From Terriglobia bacterium (GTDB lineage: Bacteria; Acidobacteriota; Terriglobia; Acidiferrales; UBA7541), in assembly GCA_020072765.1 (NCBI GenBank), contig JAIQGD010000037.1:1-64000 (forward strand): DNA of 64,000 nt. The letters are read 5' to 3'. The position numbers were made by a program, and so were the translations under genes. The notes beneath the pieces were generated by a model. It was given only the letters and a program-made list of their open reading frames with translations. It did not search any database and was not told the DNA's origin. Positions 37,688-49,000 of this stretch are shown here, one piece after another. Position 1 is the first letter of the stretch; each line of letters starts with the position of its first letter.

Positions 37688-40525
37688 TCAGCCCGGGTGG
37701 CGTGTATCTCGTCCGTTGCCGTTTGCGCCGCTCCTGGCTCCCTCGAAGGCGCGGGCGAGGATCTGGCCGGTGTAGGATTTCTTGCTGCGGGCGACGAGTT
37801 CGGGCGCGCCCTGCGCCACGATGCGCCCCCCCTCCTCGCCGCCTTCCGGGCCCAGATCGATGATCCAGTCGGCTTGCTTCATGACGTCGAGATTGTGCTC
37901 GATGATGAGCACCGTATTGCCCAGTCCGACCAGGCGGTTGAGCACATCCAGCAGCTTCTTGACGTCGTCGAAGTGCAGCCCGGTGGTCGGCTCGTCGAGG
38001 ATGTAGAGCGTGCGACCGGTCTGGCGGCGGGAAAGCTCGCGCGCGAGTTTGGTGCGCTGCGCTTCGCCGCCCGAGAGGGTGGTCGACGACTGGCCCAGCT
38101 GGATGTAGCCGAGCCCGACATCCACCAGAGTCTGCAGCTTCACCTGGATGGCCGGAATGTTTTCGAGGATCTTGAGGGCTTCCTCGATGGGCAGGTCGAG
38201 CAGATCGGAGATGGAGCAGCCCTTATAGCGGACCGCCAGCGTCTCGGCGTTGTAGCGCTTGCCGCGGCACACCTCGCAGGTGACGTACACATCCGGGAGG
38301 AAGTTCATCTCGATGCGGCGCTGGCCGTCGCCCTGACACGCCTCGCAGCGGCCGCCCTTCACATTGAAGCTGAAGCGACCGGGGCGGTAGCCGCGCTCGC
38401 GCGATTCGGGCAGCATGGCGAAAATCTCGCGGATGGGCGTGAAGACGCCCGTATAGGTGGCGGGATTGGAGCGGGGCGTGCGCCCGATGGGGGCTTGGTC
38501 GATCTGCACCACCTTATCAATGTGCTCGATGCCGAGGATGGCGCGGTGCGCGGCGGGCTTCTCCATCGAGCGATAGAGCTTGGCGGCCAGCGCGCGGTAC
38601 AGGATGTCGTTGACGAGCGTGGATTTTCCCGAGCCGGAGACGCCGGTGACAACCGAGAGCAATCCCAGGGGGATGGCCACGTCGATGTTCTTCAGGTTGT
38701 GGCCGCGCGCGCCCAGGATCGAGAGCGATTTGCCGTTGGGACTGCGGCGGCGCTCGGGCACGGGAATCTTCATCTGGCCGGAGAGATATTGCCCGGTAAG
38801 CGAAGCTGGATTGGCGGCAATTTCTTCGGGCGAACCCGCGCCGACCAGATAGCCGCCCGCCTTGCCTGCACCGGGCCCCAGATCCACGACGTAGTTGGCG
38901 CGGCGAATGGTCTCCTCATCGTGTTCGACGACGAGGACGGTATTACCCAAGTCGCGCAGGGTTTCCAGCGTCGCGAGCAGGCGGCCGTTGTCGCGGGCGT
39001 GCAAGCCGATGGATGGCTCATCGAGGACGTAGAGCACGCCGCGCAGCCGCGAGCCGATTTGCGTGGCGAGGCGGATGCGCTGGGCCTCGCCTCCGGAAAG
39101 CGTCGCGGCGGAGCGGTCGAGCGTGAGATAGCGCAGGCCGACGGCCAGCAGGAAGTCGATGCGCTCGGCGATTTCCCCGAGCGGGCGTCCCGCGATCTTC
39201 TCCTGCCGTGGCGTGAGTTGCGCGCTCATTTTGTCCACGGCGGCGCGGGCGTCGGCGAGCGGCAGCGCGGTGAAGTCCGCGATCGAAAGCCCGGCGACTT
39301 CCACGGCCAGGCTTTCGGGCCGCAGGCGGCGTTCATTACAGCTTGCGCACGGAGCCGGCGACATGTATTGCGTGAGCCATTCGCGGACGTTGTCGGAGTT
39401 CGAGTCGGATAGGAGGCGCTCCAGATGCGGCAGGATCCCCTGGAAGTGCAATCCTTGCGCCGTGCCGCCCTTCGAGGGATTCCCCTGCAAGATCAGGTTC
39501 TGCGCCTTGCGCGACAGCTTTTCAAACGGCAGGGCGAGATCGAAGCCGTGCGCCGCGGCGGCGGCCTGCAGCGTGCGCTGCAAGTGCGTCGAGCCGGAGC
39601 CCGGGCCGAGCCCGCCTTCGAACAGCGGCTTGGTCCAGTCGACAATCACCTTGGCCGGGTCGAAATCGTATTTGGAACCGAGCCCGCTGCATTCGGGGCA
39701 CGCGCCGTAGGGTGAATTGAAGCTGAACGAGCGCGGCTCAAGCTGCGGAACGGAGATACCGCAATCGGGACACGCCAGCTTTTCGGAATAGACGCGCTCC
39801 TCGCCTCCCACCACGGCGATGGTGACCAGCCCGCCGGTAAGTTTCAGCGCGGCTTCGACGGATTGCTCGAGGCGCTGGGCGATGCCGGTCTTCAGCAGCA
39901 AGCGGTCCACGACGACTTCAATGGTGTGGTTCTTGCGCCGGTCGAGCGCCGGCGGTTCGTCGAGATTGACCAGTTGGCCGTCGATGCGCGCGCGGACGTA
40001 GCCCGCCTTGGCATATTTTTCGAGGTCCTTCTTGTATTCGCCCTTGCGTCCCCGGACCACCGGCGCGAGGACCATGATGCGTTCCTCCGGCTTGAGCGCC
40101 AGCACGGTTTGCACGATCTGCTCGGTCGACTGCCGCGCGATTGGCTGGCCGCAATTGGGGCAATGGGGGGTGCCGATGGCGCTGAATACCACGCGGAGAT
40201 AGTCGTAAATTTCCGTGATCGTGCCGACGGTCGACCGCGGGGAGCGCGTGGTGGTTTTCTGCTCGATGGCGATGGAGGGAGAAAGGCCCTCGATGGAATC
40301 CACGTCGGGGCGCTCCATCTGGTCGAGGAACTGCCGCGCGTAGGCCGAAAGCGATTCGACGTAACGCCGCTGGCCCTCGGCATACAGCGTGTCGAACGCC
40401 AGCGAGGATTTGCCGGAACCGGAGAGCCCCGTGATCACCGTCAGGGTGTTCCGCGGGATTTCCAGACTGATGTTTTTCAGGTTGTGCTGCCGGGCGCCCC
40501 GGATGACGATTTTCTTTAGACCCAT
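37688..40525 (-). CDS. uvrA: Excinuclease ABC subunit A
   Basis: The product is 945 aa, normal for UvrA. It recognises bulky DNA lesions and loads UvrB in nucleotide excision repair. Two ABC ATPase halves: Walker [14 protein letters not shown] near residue 31 with signature [11 protein letters not shown], and [13 protein letters not shown] in the second half with [11 protein letters not shown]. Zinc-finger cysteines are visible as CPDC...CPEC and CEACQG...CEVC. It is read toward the CPBP protease gene. Upstream is a CTGGG...CCCAG dyad (40555-40575 area); no clear LexA site was recognised. Confidence 0.97.
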   Translation of the reverse strand: MGLKKIVIRGARQHNLKNISLEIPRNTLTVITGLSGSGKSSLAFDTLYAEGQRRYVESLSAYARQFLDQMERPDVDSIEGLSPSIAIEQKTTTRSPRSTVGTITEIYDYLRVVFSAIGTPHCPNCGQPIARQSTEQIVQTVLALKPEERIMVLAPVVRGRKGEYKKDLEKYAKAGYVRARIDGQLVNLDEPPALDRRKNHTIEVVVDRLLLKTGIAQRLEQSVEAALKLTGGLVTIAVVGGEERVYSEKLACPDCGISVPQLEPRSFSFNSPYGACPECSGLGSKYDFDPAKVIVDWTKPLFEGGLGPGSGSTHLQRTLQAAAAAHGFDLALPFEKLSRKAQNLILQGNPSKGGTAQGLHFQGILPHLERLLSDSNSDNVREWLTQYMSPAPCASCNERRLRPESLAVEVAGLSIADFTALPLADARAAVDKMSAQLTPRQEKIAGRPLGEIAERIDFLLAVGLRYLTLDRSAATLSGGEAQRIRLATQIGSRLRGVLYVLDEPSIGLHARDNGRLLATLETLRDLGNTVLVVEHDEETIRRANYVVDLGPGAGKAGGYLVGAGSPEEIAANPASLTGQYLSGQMKIPVPERRRSPNGKSLSILGARGHNLKNIDVAIPLGLLSVVTGVSGSGKSTLVNDILYRALAAKLYRSMEKPAAHRAILGIEHIDKVVQIDQAPIGRTPRSNPATYTGVFTPIREIFAMLPESRERGYRPGRFSFNVKGGRCEACQGDGQRRIEMNFLPDVYVTCEVCRGKRYNAETLAVRYKGCSISDLLDLPIEEALKILENIPAIQVKLQTLVDVGLGYIQLGQSSTTLSGGEAQRTKLARELSRRQTGRTLYILDEPTTGLHFDDVKKLLDVLNRLVGLGNTVLIIEHNLDVMKQADWIIDLGPEGGEEGGRIVAQGAPELVARSKKSYTGQILARAFEGARSGANGNGRDTRHPG

Positions 40526-40685
40526 CGGTCGAGTGCCCCTGCACAGAGGGGGTGTCTATACACTGGGCATAATGCACCCAGCGTAATCTTTGAACATAGC
40601 AAGCAGCACTCGCCGCGGTCAAGGATGGTACTGCGGAGTTAGGGGGCCGATTTCCGGCAGCGGTGCCATGCGCCGATTCGGCGGG

Positions 40686-42005
40686 TCACACTTCCCGGCA
40701 AAACCGTGCCACGCGGATCATGGCGGCCACACTTCGATCTACGTCCTCGTCGGTGGTGGCCCAGGACGAGACACTGATGCGCATGGCGACCTTACCCTGC
40801 CACACGGTGCTGCCACACCAGCACGTGCCCTCCTGCTGGACGAGGCGAATGACTTCCTGCGTCCTTTCCGGGCTGCCGAAGGAGACCAGCACCTGATTGA
40901 GGACCACCTCGTTCAAAATGTGGAAACCAGCTTCCTCCAGTTGTCGCGCAAACAGCCGGGCCTGGGCGCACGACCGCTCGACCAATTCCGCAAGCCCCGC
41001 GCTGCCCAGTGATTTCAGCGCCGCCCACAATTCCACGCCCCTGGCGCGACGCGATGCCTCCGGCGTCTGATGCATCGGCTCGCGCTGCGCCCCCGTCGCC
41101 AGATAGGCCGCGGACATCCCCATGGTGGTGCGGAGTGGAGCGGGGTGTTTGGTGATGGCCAGACCGCAGTCATAGGTCACATTGAGCCATTTGTGCGCAT
41201 CGGTGGCCCATGAATCAGCATTTGCGTATCCGCTGACCAGGTGCCTGTATTGGGGCGAGGCGGCCGCCCACAATCCAAAGGCTCCGTCGACGTGCACCCA
41301 CGAGCGGCTAATCTTGGCTGCTTCGCAGATAGGGCCGGCCGGATCGAATGCTCCCGTATTCACGTTGCCCGCCTGGATGCAAATGATCGCGGGCTTGCGC
41401 AGGTGGGGCAGCTTCTCCGGTCTCATCCGTCCTTGAGCGTCCGCCTCAACGATGGTGATGCGCCGGTTTCCAAATCCCAGAAGCCCTAGCGCCTTCAGGA
41501 CCGAGGCGTGTACCTCCGCGCCCACGATCATCTCGATCGGCGGCGCGCCAAATAATCCGTCGGCGACAGCGTTCCAGCCCTGGCGTTCGAGCAATGCCTG
41601 GCGCGCCGCCGCGAGCGCGGTAAAATTCGCGGCCGTCGCCCCGGTAACAATGCCGCCTTCGCAATCCGCGGGAAGTCCCAGCGCCTCATACGCCCAACGC
41701 AGGGCCACATCTTCCAGGACAGCGGCAACGGGCGACATCACGCGCAGCGCAGCGTTCTGATCCCACGCGCCCGCCAGCCAGTTGGCCGCCAGCACGGCCG
41801 GCAAGGTCCCACCGATGACAAAGCCAAAATAGCGTCCTCCAGTGGAAGCCATGGTGGCCGGGGAACCGGCCAGCGCCGCGATGTCTGAATCTTGCGGAGC
41901 AACTCGGCGATCACGAATGCCCAGTACGTAGTTTGTGGCGCGCTCCGCGGCCGTGTGCAGTAGCTGGCGGGTTGCAACCGCCAGACGTTCTTCAGGAGAA
42001 TTCAT
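40686..42005 (-). CDS. Pyridoxal-phosphate-dependent decarboxylase, group II (aromatic/GAD-like)
   Basis: The product is 439 aa. The PLP lysine is Lys272 in ATDAHKWLNV, and Asp240 in HVDGAFG pairs with the pyridine nitrogen. GGIVTGATAANFTAL binds the phosphate. The family decarboxylates aromatic L-amino acids, glutamate or diamines. It lacks the C-terminal region that distinguishes histidine or glutamate enzymes, so the substrate is not assigned. Start with GGAG about 9 nt upstream. It is read toward uvrA but with ~160 nt between, so co-transcription is uncertain. Confidence 0.86.
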   Translation of the reverse strand: MNSPEERLAVATRQLLHTAAERATNYVLGIRDRRVAPQDSDIAALAGSPATMASTGGRYFGFVIGGTLPAVLAANWLAGAWDQNAALRVMSPVAAVLEDVALRWAYEALGLPADCEGGIVTGATAANFTALAAARQALLERQGWNAVADGLFGAPPIEMIVGAEVHASVLKALGLLGFGNRRITIVEADAQGRMRPEKLPHLRKPAIICIQAGNVNTGAFDPAGPICEAAKISRSWVHVDGAFGLWAAASPQYRHLVSGYANADSWATDAHKWLNVTYDCGLAITKHPAPLRTTMGMSAAYLATGAQREPMHQTPEASRRARGVELWAALKSLGSAGLAELVERSCAQARLFARQLEEAGFHILNEVVLNQVLVSFGSPERTQEVIRLVQQEGTCWCGSTVWQGKVAMRISVSSWATTDEDVDRSVAAMIRVARFCREV

Positions 42006-42472
42006 AGGTCTTGCTCCGATTCAGAAAAGTCTAGTCCGAGGTTCGCAGGGTTGGTAGGGTAACGCGTTCTGATCGGGGAGGGAAAGAACCGAATTGGCCG
42101 CCTGTCCTGGTGCTGAGCTGTCGGGATGGCCAGTCCGAAATTTCTACGGGCTATGGGGAGTTTTTACCATGGGCCTGAAATGGAAGGCTTGTGATTTCAG
42201 TGAGTTAGCTTTGGCTTTGGACGTGCCTTCTATCCCAGTAGTCAAGGGAAGGAAGACCGAGGATCCCTATAGGGGATTGAGGGCTGGGCCGGCTTCCTTC
42301 CCTGACCACCTGCCACCACGGCCTGAGTTGCACCCACTCCTCTTGAGCGCCCGGCGCGGTGCGCCCATCTGCTTCCACCGAAGTGCACCGAAGGCTCACC
42401 AAAAAACTTTTCCATGTGCATCCAGGTCCGTGCTGGATTTGCGGAGATTTTTGGTAGAATAGGAGCTTGATT
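42006..42472 (+). other. 467-nt intergenic region between decarboxylase and tRNA-Asn
   Basis: The left part should hold the promoter of the - strand decarboxylase, and the right part that of the tRNA. A TAGAAT box lies 11 nt before the mature tRNA but lacks a good -35 partner at 16-18 nt. Open frames here have no initiation signal or family resemblance. Confidence 0.45.
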
Positions 42473-42548
42473 GGGGCGTGGTCCAATTGGTAGGGCACCT
42501 CACTGTTAATGAGGACGGTGTTGGTTCGAGTCCAACCGCCCCAGCCAA
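42473..42548 (+). tRNA. tRNA-Asn (anticodon GTT), CCA encoded
   Basis: The 7-bp acceptor stem is TGGGGCG with CGCCCCA, the anticodon arm CCTCA-CTGTTAA-TGAGG gives anticodon GTT, and the T arm GTTGG-TTCGAGT-CCAAC is standard. G discriminator and genomic CCA follow (42545-42548). It is the only RNA gene found in the window. Confidence 0.95.
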
Positions 42549-42587
42549 CCCTACCTGGCGGGAGAGTTCTTCCGCACTGCGACGCCG

Positions 42588-42959
42588 CTAGTCCTTCACC
42601 GTGGGAAAGCCCGACTCGGTCCAGTGGCGCCAGCCGCCGTCCATGGAAATGACGTTGCGGTAGCCCATCTTCTGAAGGCTCTCGGCGGCAAGTGCCGAGC
42701 GGTAGCCGCCTCCGCAATATAGAACGATCATCGCATTCTTGTCCGGGACGAGTTTCTCGATGTCGCGCTCGATGCTGCCGCGACAGGCGTGAATCGCGCC
42801 GGGCAGGTGGCCGCGGACCCACTCGGAGTCCTCGCGGGTATCGATGAGCGTGAACTTTTCGCCGGCGTCGATTCTCTTCTTGGTGGCCTGGCAGTTTTCT
42901 TCCTGGATGTTCTTCTTGGCGTCGTTCACGAGCTTCAGAAACGCTGGGGAATGTTGCAT
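42588..42959 (-). CDS. Rhodanese-like domain protein
   Basis: The product is 123 aa. ATG preceded by AGGAGG. LIDTREDSEWVRGHLPGA is the N-terminal rhodanese strand-loop, and YCGGGYRSA carries the active-site Cys82 in a six-residue loop, followed by ISMDGGWRHW. The single domain transfers sulfane sulfur to a thiophilic acceptor, or acts in phosphatase-like or signalling roles. The downstream gene end lies close to the tRNA (opposite strand). It follows polA in gene order but is divided from it by ~140 nt. Confidence 0.9.
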   Translation of the reverse strand: MQHSPAFLKLVNDAKKNIQEENCQATKKRIDAGEKFTLIDTREDSEWVRGHLPGAIHACRGSIERDIEKLVPDKNAMIVLYCGGGYRSALAAESLQKMGYRNVISMDGGWRHWTESGFPTVKD

Positions 42960-43102
42960 CGAGTCACCTCCTGGCGGTTGCGCTCCGGTCCGAAAACATT
43001 ACCACAGAGGGCCGCGCGAGAGCACCGGGCGCGCGGAGAAGCGTTCGCTGCCGGTCGAATCCCTGCGCCCTGCTCCCAATTTTCCTTCGCGGTCTTCCCG
43101 CG

Positions 43103-45754
43103 TCATTTCATGTCGCGCCAGTTGGGGCCGGCCTTGGTATCCACGACGAGCGGGACGCGCAACGGGTGCGCGCCTTCCATTACTTCCTTCACCAGTTGGG
43201 TGAGCCGGGGAAGTTCCTCTTCCGGCGCTTCGAACAACAATTCGTCGTGAACCTGCAGGATCATGCGCGACTGGAATTCGCCCGAGAGGCGGCGGTCGAG
43301 CTCGATCATGGCGAGCTTGATGAGGTCGGCGGCGGCGCCCTGCATGGGCGTGTTCATGGCCGTGCGTTCGGCGAAATTGCGCAGGTTCGGCTGCGGCGAA
43401 TTGATCTCGGGGATCGGCCGGATGCGCCCGAAGAGCGTTTTCGTAAATCCGCTGGCGCGGACGTCGGCGATCTGCTGGTCGAGATATTTTTTCACGCCGC
43501 TATAGCGCTCGAAATAGGCGGCGATGAATTTCGCGGCTTCCCGCTGCTCGATCCCGAGTTGCTGGGCGAGGCCGAAGGCCGAGAGCCCGTAGATCACGCC
43601 GAAGTTGATGACCTTGGCGACGCGACGGTGCTCGGGCGTCTGCCCGAAGGGCGCGACGCCGAACACTTCCTGAGCGGTGCGCGAGTGGATATCCTCGCCG
43701 CGGCGGAAGGCTTCGACCAATACGGGGTCCTCGGAGAGATGCGCGAGAATGCGCAGCTCGATCTGGGAGTAGTCGGCCGAGAGCAGCAGGCGCCCGGGCG
43801 CGGCAACAAACGCGGCGCGGATGCCGCGTCCCAACTCGGTCCGCACGGGAATATTCTGCAGGTTGGGATTCGACGAGCTGAGCCGGCCGGTGGCCGTGCC
43901 GGTCTGGCTGAAACGCGTGTGCAGGCGGCCCGTGGCGGGATGGATCAGCCGGGGGAGCGCGTCGGCATAGGTGGACTTCAGCTTGGCGAGTTCGCGGTAT
44001 TCGAGCACTTTTCCCGGCAGTTCATGCACCAGAGCCAGTTCGTCGAGCACCTCGGCGGCGGTGGAGCGCGCTTTGGTGCGCAGCCGCCGCGGAGGCTGGA
44101 GATTCAGTTTGTCGAAGAGGACTTCGGCGAGCTGTTGCGGCGAGTTGACGTTGAACTCGAATCCGGCGAGCGCGTAAATGCTTTTTTCCAGCGCGCGAAT
44201 CTGTTCCTGCGCGTGCGCCGCAATCTCTTCCAGTTTGTTCGCGTCCACGCGGACGCCTGCGGCCTCCATGCGGGCCAGCACGGAGGCGAGCGGGAGATCG
44301 ATTTGCTCGCAGAGGCCTGCCAGTCCCTGTTTTTCGACTTCCGCACGGAGCAGGGGGGCCAGGCGCATCAGGAAATCGGCGCGTTCGCCGGCAGCGCCGG
44401 AAAGCGCCCGGTTCAAATGGCGGAGCACGATTTCGGGGAAGGCGTGATTCGCCGTGGTGGGCCGGAGAAGGTAGGAGTAGAGCATGGTGGCATGGCGCAC
44501 TCCTGCGAGGGGAGCCGGAGAATCGGGCGCGGCCAGCAGAGCCACGAGTTTCGGGTCATGCACGATCTTGGGCCGCGCGGGATCGGCGAGCCAGTCCCGA
44601 ATGGCCGCAAGCGTGGCGTTTTCCGCATCGTTGGCCGCCGTGCGAGCCGTACCCGATTCCGCGGACAGCTCGATTCCCAGAACCTTGGCGCCGAAGCTCT
44701 GCTCGTCCGGATCGTCGGATTCGAGTGTAAGCCAGAGCGCCACGTCGCGCCCGGGCGGGATAGAGGCGAGGAATTGGCGGACGGCGGCCGAGGAATCGAG
44801 CGCCACGTAGTCGGTGGCATGGTCTTCCACCGGCGCGGGCAATTCGCGCAGCAGCGACGTGAAGCCCATCTCGGTGTAGAACGCGCGGAGCGCCGCAACG
44901 TCCGGCGGCTGCAAGCGGAGCGCGTCGAGCGCAAGCGTGACCGGAGCGTTGGTGTGAATCAGGGCGAGCTGCTTGCTGAGCCGCACAAACTCCCCGCATT
45001 TCTCGAGCGCCTCGCGGTAGCTGGCGCGCTTCACTTCCACGGCATGAGCTACGGCGTTTTCGGCGCTGCCAAACTGCTGGATCAATTGCCGCGCGCCCAC
45101 TTCGCCGATGCCGGCCTTGCGCCGCTCCCCGGGAGCGGGCTTTTCGCTGGGATCGCGCGCGCCGGGAATGTTGTCGATCGAGTCGCCCATCAGGGCCATG
45201 ACGTCGGGCACCTGCTTGGGGGGAACACCCATGATCTCCTCGACTTTCTTTTCGTCGATGAGGAGATCGTTTTTCGCCGGGTTCAGGACTTGCACGCGCC
45301 CGCCGACCAGTTGCAGCAAGTCCTTGTCGCTGGTGATGACCAGGACGTCGAGATCCTCCCGGGCGGCCTGCTGCGCCAGCGTCCCGATGATGTCGTCGGC
45401 CTCGTAGCCGGGATATTCCAGGATGGACAGGTGCATGGCCTCGCAGTAGCGGCGGACATAGGGCAACTGTACGCTCAGGTCTTCCGGCATGGGCGGGCGC
45501 TGCGCCTTGTAGGAGGCGAAGAGTTGATCGCGAAACGTGGGCGCAGCGGCGTCGAGCACCACGGCGACGTAGTCCGGGCGCAGGTCCTTGCTTTGCAGCA
45601 GGCGCCGCATCATGGTGGCAAACAGATAGGGCACCTTCGTGGGAATGCCCGTGGAGGTCTGCAGGCGGTCCATGGGGGCGTAAAACGCCCGGAAGATGTA
45701 GCCCATGGCGTCGACCAGGAAGAGGCGTTTTGGGTCTTTGGGTGGCATGCGCAT
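43103..45754 (-). CDS. polA: DNA polymerase I
   Basis: The product is 883 aa. The N-terminal ~300 residues are a 5' nuclease domain (FLVDAMGYIFRAF, YEADDIIGTLA, VITSDKDLLQL, MGDSIDNIPG), with a ~15-residue insert at GARDPSEKPAPGERRKAG. The middle domain lacks the DxE and YxxxD residues of a proofreading 3'-5' exonuclease, so that site is dead. The polymerase domain has motif A (ADYSQIELRILAHL), motif B (RRVAKVINFGVIYG) and motif C (LQVHDELLFE). It fills repair gaps and removes primers. An ATG two codons later is an alternative start; neither has a good ribosome-binding site. Confidence 0.95.
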   Translation of the reverse strand: MRMPPKDPKRLFLVDAMGYIFRAFYAPMDRLQTSTGIPTKVPYLFATMMRRLLQSKDLRPDYVAVVLDAAAPTFRDQLFASYKAQRPPMPEDLSVQLPYVRRYCEAMHLSILEYPGYEADDIIGTLAQQAAREDLDVLVITSDKDLLQLVGGRVQVLNPAKNDLLIDEKKVEEIMGVPPKQVPDVMALMGDSIDNIPGARDPSEKPAPGERRKAGIGEVGARQLIQQFGSAENAVAHAVEVKRASYREALEKCGEFVRLSKQLALIHTNAPVTLALDALRLQPPDVAALRAFYTEMGFTSLLRELPAPVEDHATDYVALDSSAAVRQFLASIPPGRDVALWLTLESDDPDEQSFGAKVLGIELSAESGTARTAANDAENATLAAIRDWLADPARPKIVHDPKLVALLAAPDSPAPLAGVRHATMLYSYLLRPTTANHAFPEIVLRHLNRALSGAAGERADFLMRLAPLLRAEVEKQGLAGLCEQIDLPLASVLARMEAAGVRVDANKLEEIAAHAQEQIRALEKSIYALAGFEFNVNSPQQLAEVLFDKLNLQPPRRLRTKARSTAAEVLDELALVHELPGKVLEYRELAKLKSTYADALPRLIHPATGRLHTRFSQTGTATGRLSSSNPNLQNIPVRTELGRGIRAAFVAAPGRLLLSADYSQIELRILAHLSEDPVLVEAFRRGEDIHSRTAQEVFGVAPFGQTPEHRRVAKVINFGVIYGLSAFGLAQQLGIEQREAAKFIAAYFERYSGVKKYLDQQIADVRASGFTKTLFGRIRPIPEINSPQPNLRNFAERTAMNTPMQGAAADLIKLAMIELDRRLSGEFQSRMILQVHDELLFEAPEEELPRLTQLVKEVMEGAHPLRVPLVVDTKAGPNWRDMK

Positions 45755-45870
45755 GCGCGCGTCTGTGAGGGCTGTCCCGTGCCCAGGGCCGGCGGATCAG
45801 AAGGCGCGCCGGCACGCGAGTATAGCAGACCCGGGCACAGGCCCCGATGGGGGCGCGCCATACTGCTCTC

Positions 45871-45900
45871 TTGACTGCCTATCCCGCTCGGGCATATAGG
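45871..45900 (+). promoter_or_regulatory. Candidate sigma-70-type promoter for second Oar-type receptor
   Basis: TTGACT and TATAGG are separated by 18 nt, 118 nt before the receptor ATG. The -35 matches five of six consensus bases. It lies in the divergent gap between polA and the receptor. Confidence 0.55.
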
Positions 45901-46018
45901 TTAGTGGACCCCGGGGAAAGCGGGCTTGCCTACAGGCGGTGACTGCGGGGTCTGGCACGTAGAGCGGAGAAGACGCCACTGCCAGCAAGGCCTCAGAAGG
46001 CGTTCTAAGGAGAGGAAC

Positions 46019-49000
46019 ATGGAACCTCGTCGATGGGGTGTTCGCGCCGCGCTGACGTGCGCGGGGTTGCTTTGGATGGCGCTGAGCGCCACGACAGGCT
46101 GGGCGCAGACGTTTCGCGGGACGATCCTGGGCACGGTCACGGATGTGAGCGGGGGCGCCGTCGCCGGTGCCGTGGTGACCGTGCACAACACCGAGACGGG
46201 GACAGACCGAACGGCGGAGACCACCGCTGACGGAGGGTATCTCGTCCCGGAGTTGCCGATCGGGACGTACGACGTCGCCATCGAGAAGGAAGGGTTTCAG
46301 AAGTCGGTCACGACGGCCGTGAAGGTCACGGTGGCGGCGGAGCGCCGCGTGGATGTAGCGCTCAAGCCCGGCGAGGTGAGGCAGCAAGTGGTGGTGTCCG
46401 GGGAGACCATTCCGCAGATCGAAACCACCACCAATACACTGGGCGGCACGCTCACCCAGGAGGACGTCAAGGACCTGCCGATCAACGGCCGGGACTACAC
46501 GAAGCTGATCTTCTTGAATCCGGGCGTGGCGGGCTCGCCGGACCAGATTACGGATTCGCCGGGATCGTTCGGCGAGTTTTCCATGAATGGAGCGCGCGGG
46601 CGCTCCAACAACTACCTGCTCGACGGCACGGACATGAACGATGGCTACCGGAATGACCCGGCCATCAACCAGGGCGGCGTGTTCGCCACTCCCTCGGCGA
46701 TTTTGCCGATTGACGCGGTGTCGGACATGCGCGTGCTCTCCAACTTCGAGCCGGAATACGGGCGCAACGCCGGCGCGGTGGTGAACATCGTGACCAAGAG
46801 CGGGACGAACGATTACCACGGCGACGTGTTTGAGTATTTCCGCAACGACGCTCTGGGCGCGCGGAATTACTTCGATGTGGCGCCGGCCCCCAAGGCGCCC
46901 TTTCACAATAATCAGTTCGGCGGCTCGTTGGGCGGACCCCTGGTGAAAGACAAGACGTTCTTCTTCCTGGATTACGAGGGGCAGCGGGAAAGCGTGGGGG
47001 TGGTCACTTTGGCTTGCGTGCCCACGCAGGCCCAGATCGCCGCCGCCAAGACGGCCCTCGGCCCCGCCGTGACACCGGTGGGACTTGCGCTACTGAGCTT
47101 TTGGCCGAGCAATCCGGCGAGCTACATTCCGGGAGTCACTTCCAACAACGCGGGGTGCTTCGATGGGAGCGGGAATAGCGTTCCGGACTACACGGCGATT
47201 GCTCCCTCCTTCAACAATTTGTCCAGCTTCATCGGCAAAATTGACCACTACTTCAACCAGAGCAACAACATTTCCGGCCGCTATTTCTTTGGGGACAGCA
47301 CGCAGCAATTCCCGCTGGCCCTGAACGCCACCGGCGGCGAGCTTCCGGGGTTTGATACGGTGACGCCGACGCGGGTTCAGCTGGTCTCGCTTTCCTACGT
47401 GCATGTGGTTTCGCCGACGCAGGTCAATGAACTGCGTTTCGGCTGGAACCGCTTCGCGGAGGGATTCTTTCCGCAGGATGCCCGCTTCGATCCCAGCACG
47501 ATCGGACTCTGCAACGTTCCGCAGGGAAGCGCTTCGTGCCACTCTTCGGGTCTTCCGATTCTGCTCTTGTCCCCGACGCCTACCGGCGCCACGGCGTTTT
47601 TCGCGCAGCCCGGCGCCACTTCGGGCGACCCGCGGAGCCGCGTGGACACGAATACACAGGTGCTCGACAACTTTTCCTGGAAGATCCACAAGCACGACCT
47701 GAAGTTCGGCGCGGAGTTTCGCCGCACCAGCATCCAGCAGCATTTCGACAAGTACTCTCGCGGGAGGCTTTCCTTCCCCAGGCTCGAGGACCTGCTCACG
47801 GCCACGCCGCTCAAGGGGTTCAGCTATTCCGGCAACACCTTGCGTCACACCTATGAGAACGGCTACGGCTTGTACGTCCAGGACAGCTTCCACGTGATCC
47901 CGCGCGTCACCCTGAATTACGGGCTGCGGTGGGACTTCTACGGCATCGTGGCGGAGAGGGGGCATTTGTTTTCGAACTTCGACACCACCACGGGCGCGCT
48001 CGTCCGGGTCGGACCCGGGGGTCTATCGAACCTGTACAAGCCCGATTACAGGAATTTTGCTCCGCGCGTCGGCATTGCCTGGGATGTATTGGGCAAGGGG
48101 AAGACGGTGATTCGCGCCGGATTCGGCATGTTCTACGACGCGTTCTCGCAGGATATGTTCCTGGGCCATCTGCCGTACCCGACGTTTTACGCGCCGGGCC
48201 CGGCGTACAACAACATCGGGCCGAATCCGGTCCAGCAAGCCCTGTTCGTGGGCGGCCCAATCACGCCCGGAGTGCCGGTCTATGGCACACCCAGTTGCGG
48301 AACCGACGAAGGCGGATCGTTTCATGAATGCGACATCTTCGGCTTCGACCGCAATATCAAGACGCCCTACATGGAGAACTACAATGTGAACATCCAGCAG
48401 CAGATTTCGAAGGAAGTGACGCTGCAGGTGGGCTACGTGGGATCGCAGGGGCACCGGTTGTTCCGGTTTTTCGATATCAACCAGCCCAGCCAGGCGCAGA
48501 TCACGGCCGCGGACTGCCCCAGCGGAATCGCAACCTGCGCCACTACCGGGGCCATCCAGGATTTCGGAGTGCCGCGTCCGTATGGCAATCCCGCCGGCGC
48601 TTTTTATATTTTTCAGGAAAATTCCAAGGGAAAATCCAATTACAACTCGCTGCAGATCAGCTTGCGGGTGAACAAATATCACGGCCTGACGTCGGCGGTG
48701 AACTACGTGTGGTCCCGTTCGCTGGACAACTCCAGCGACGGCGAGGACTTCGTGGTCAACGCGGCGCAGCCTCAGGACAGCAACAATCCGAACGCCGAAT
48801 ACGCGCCGTCAAACTTCAATATGAAGAATCGCTTCACCTGGATCACCAGCTACGAGCTTTCGGTTGCCGGTGGCGATTGGCACCGGCTGAAAAAGGGATG
48901 GGGACTCGACAGCACGGTGACGATCCAGAGCGGCCAGCCGTTTACGCTGAACTATAACGGCGAGGACGATTACAGCGGCGGCGGCGATATTTTCGACCGG

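Noticed and set aside
40550-40580. CTGGG...CCCAG dyad upstream of uvrA as a possible LexA box
   Set aside because: It does not match known LexA operator patterns clearly enough, and the distance and orientation give no independent support.
42205-42822. - strand frame covering the tRNA-Asn region and part of the rhodanese gene
   Set aside because: It includes the complement of the tRNA and shadows the rhodanese; not a gene.
43166-45874. Antisense open frame of 902 codons on the + strand across polA
   Set aside because: polA on the - strand carries all family motifs; the + strand frame has none and starts inside polA.
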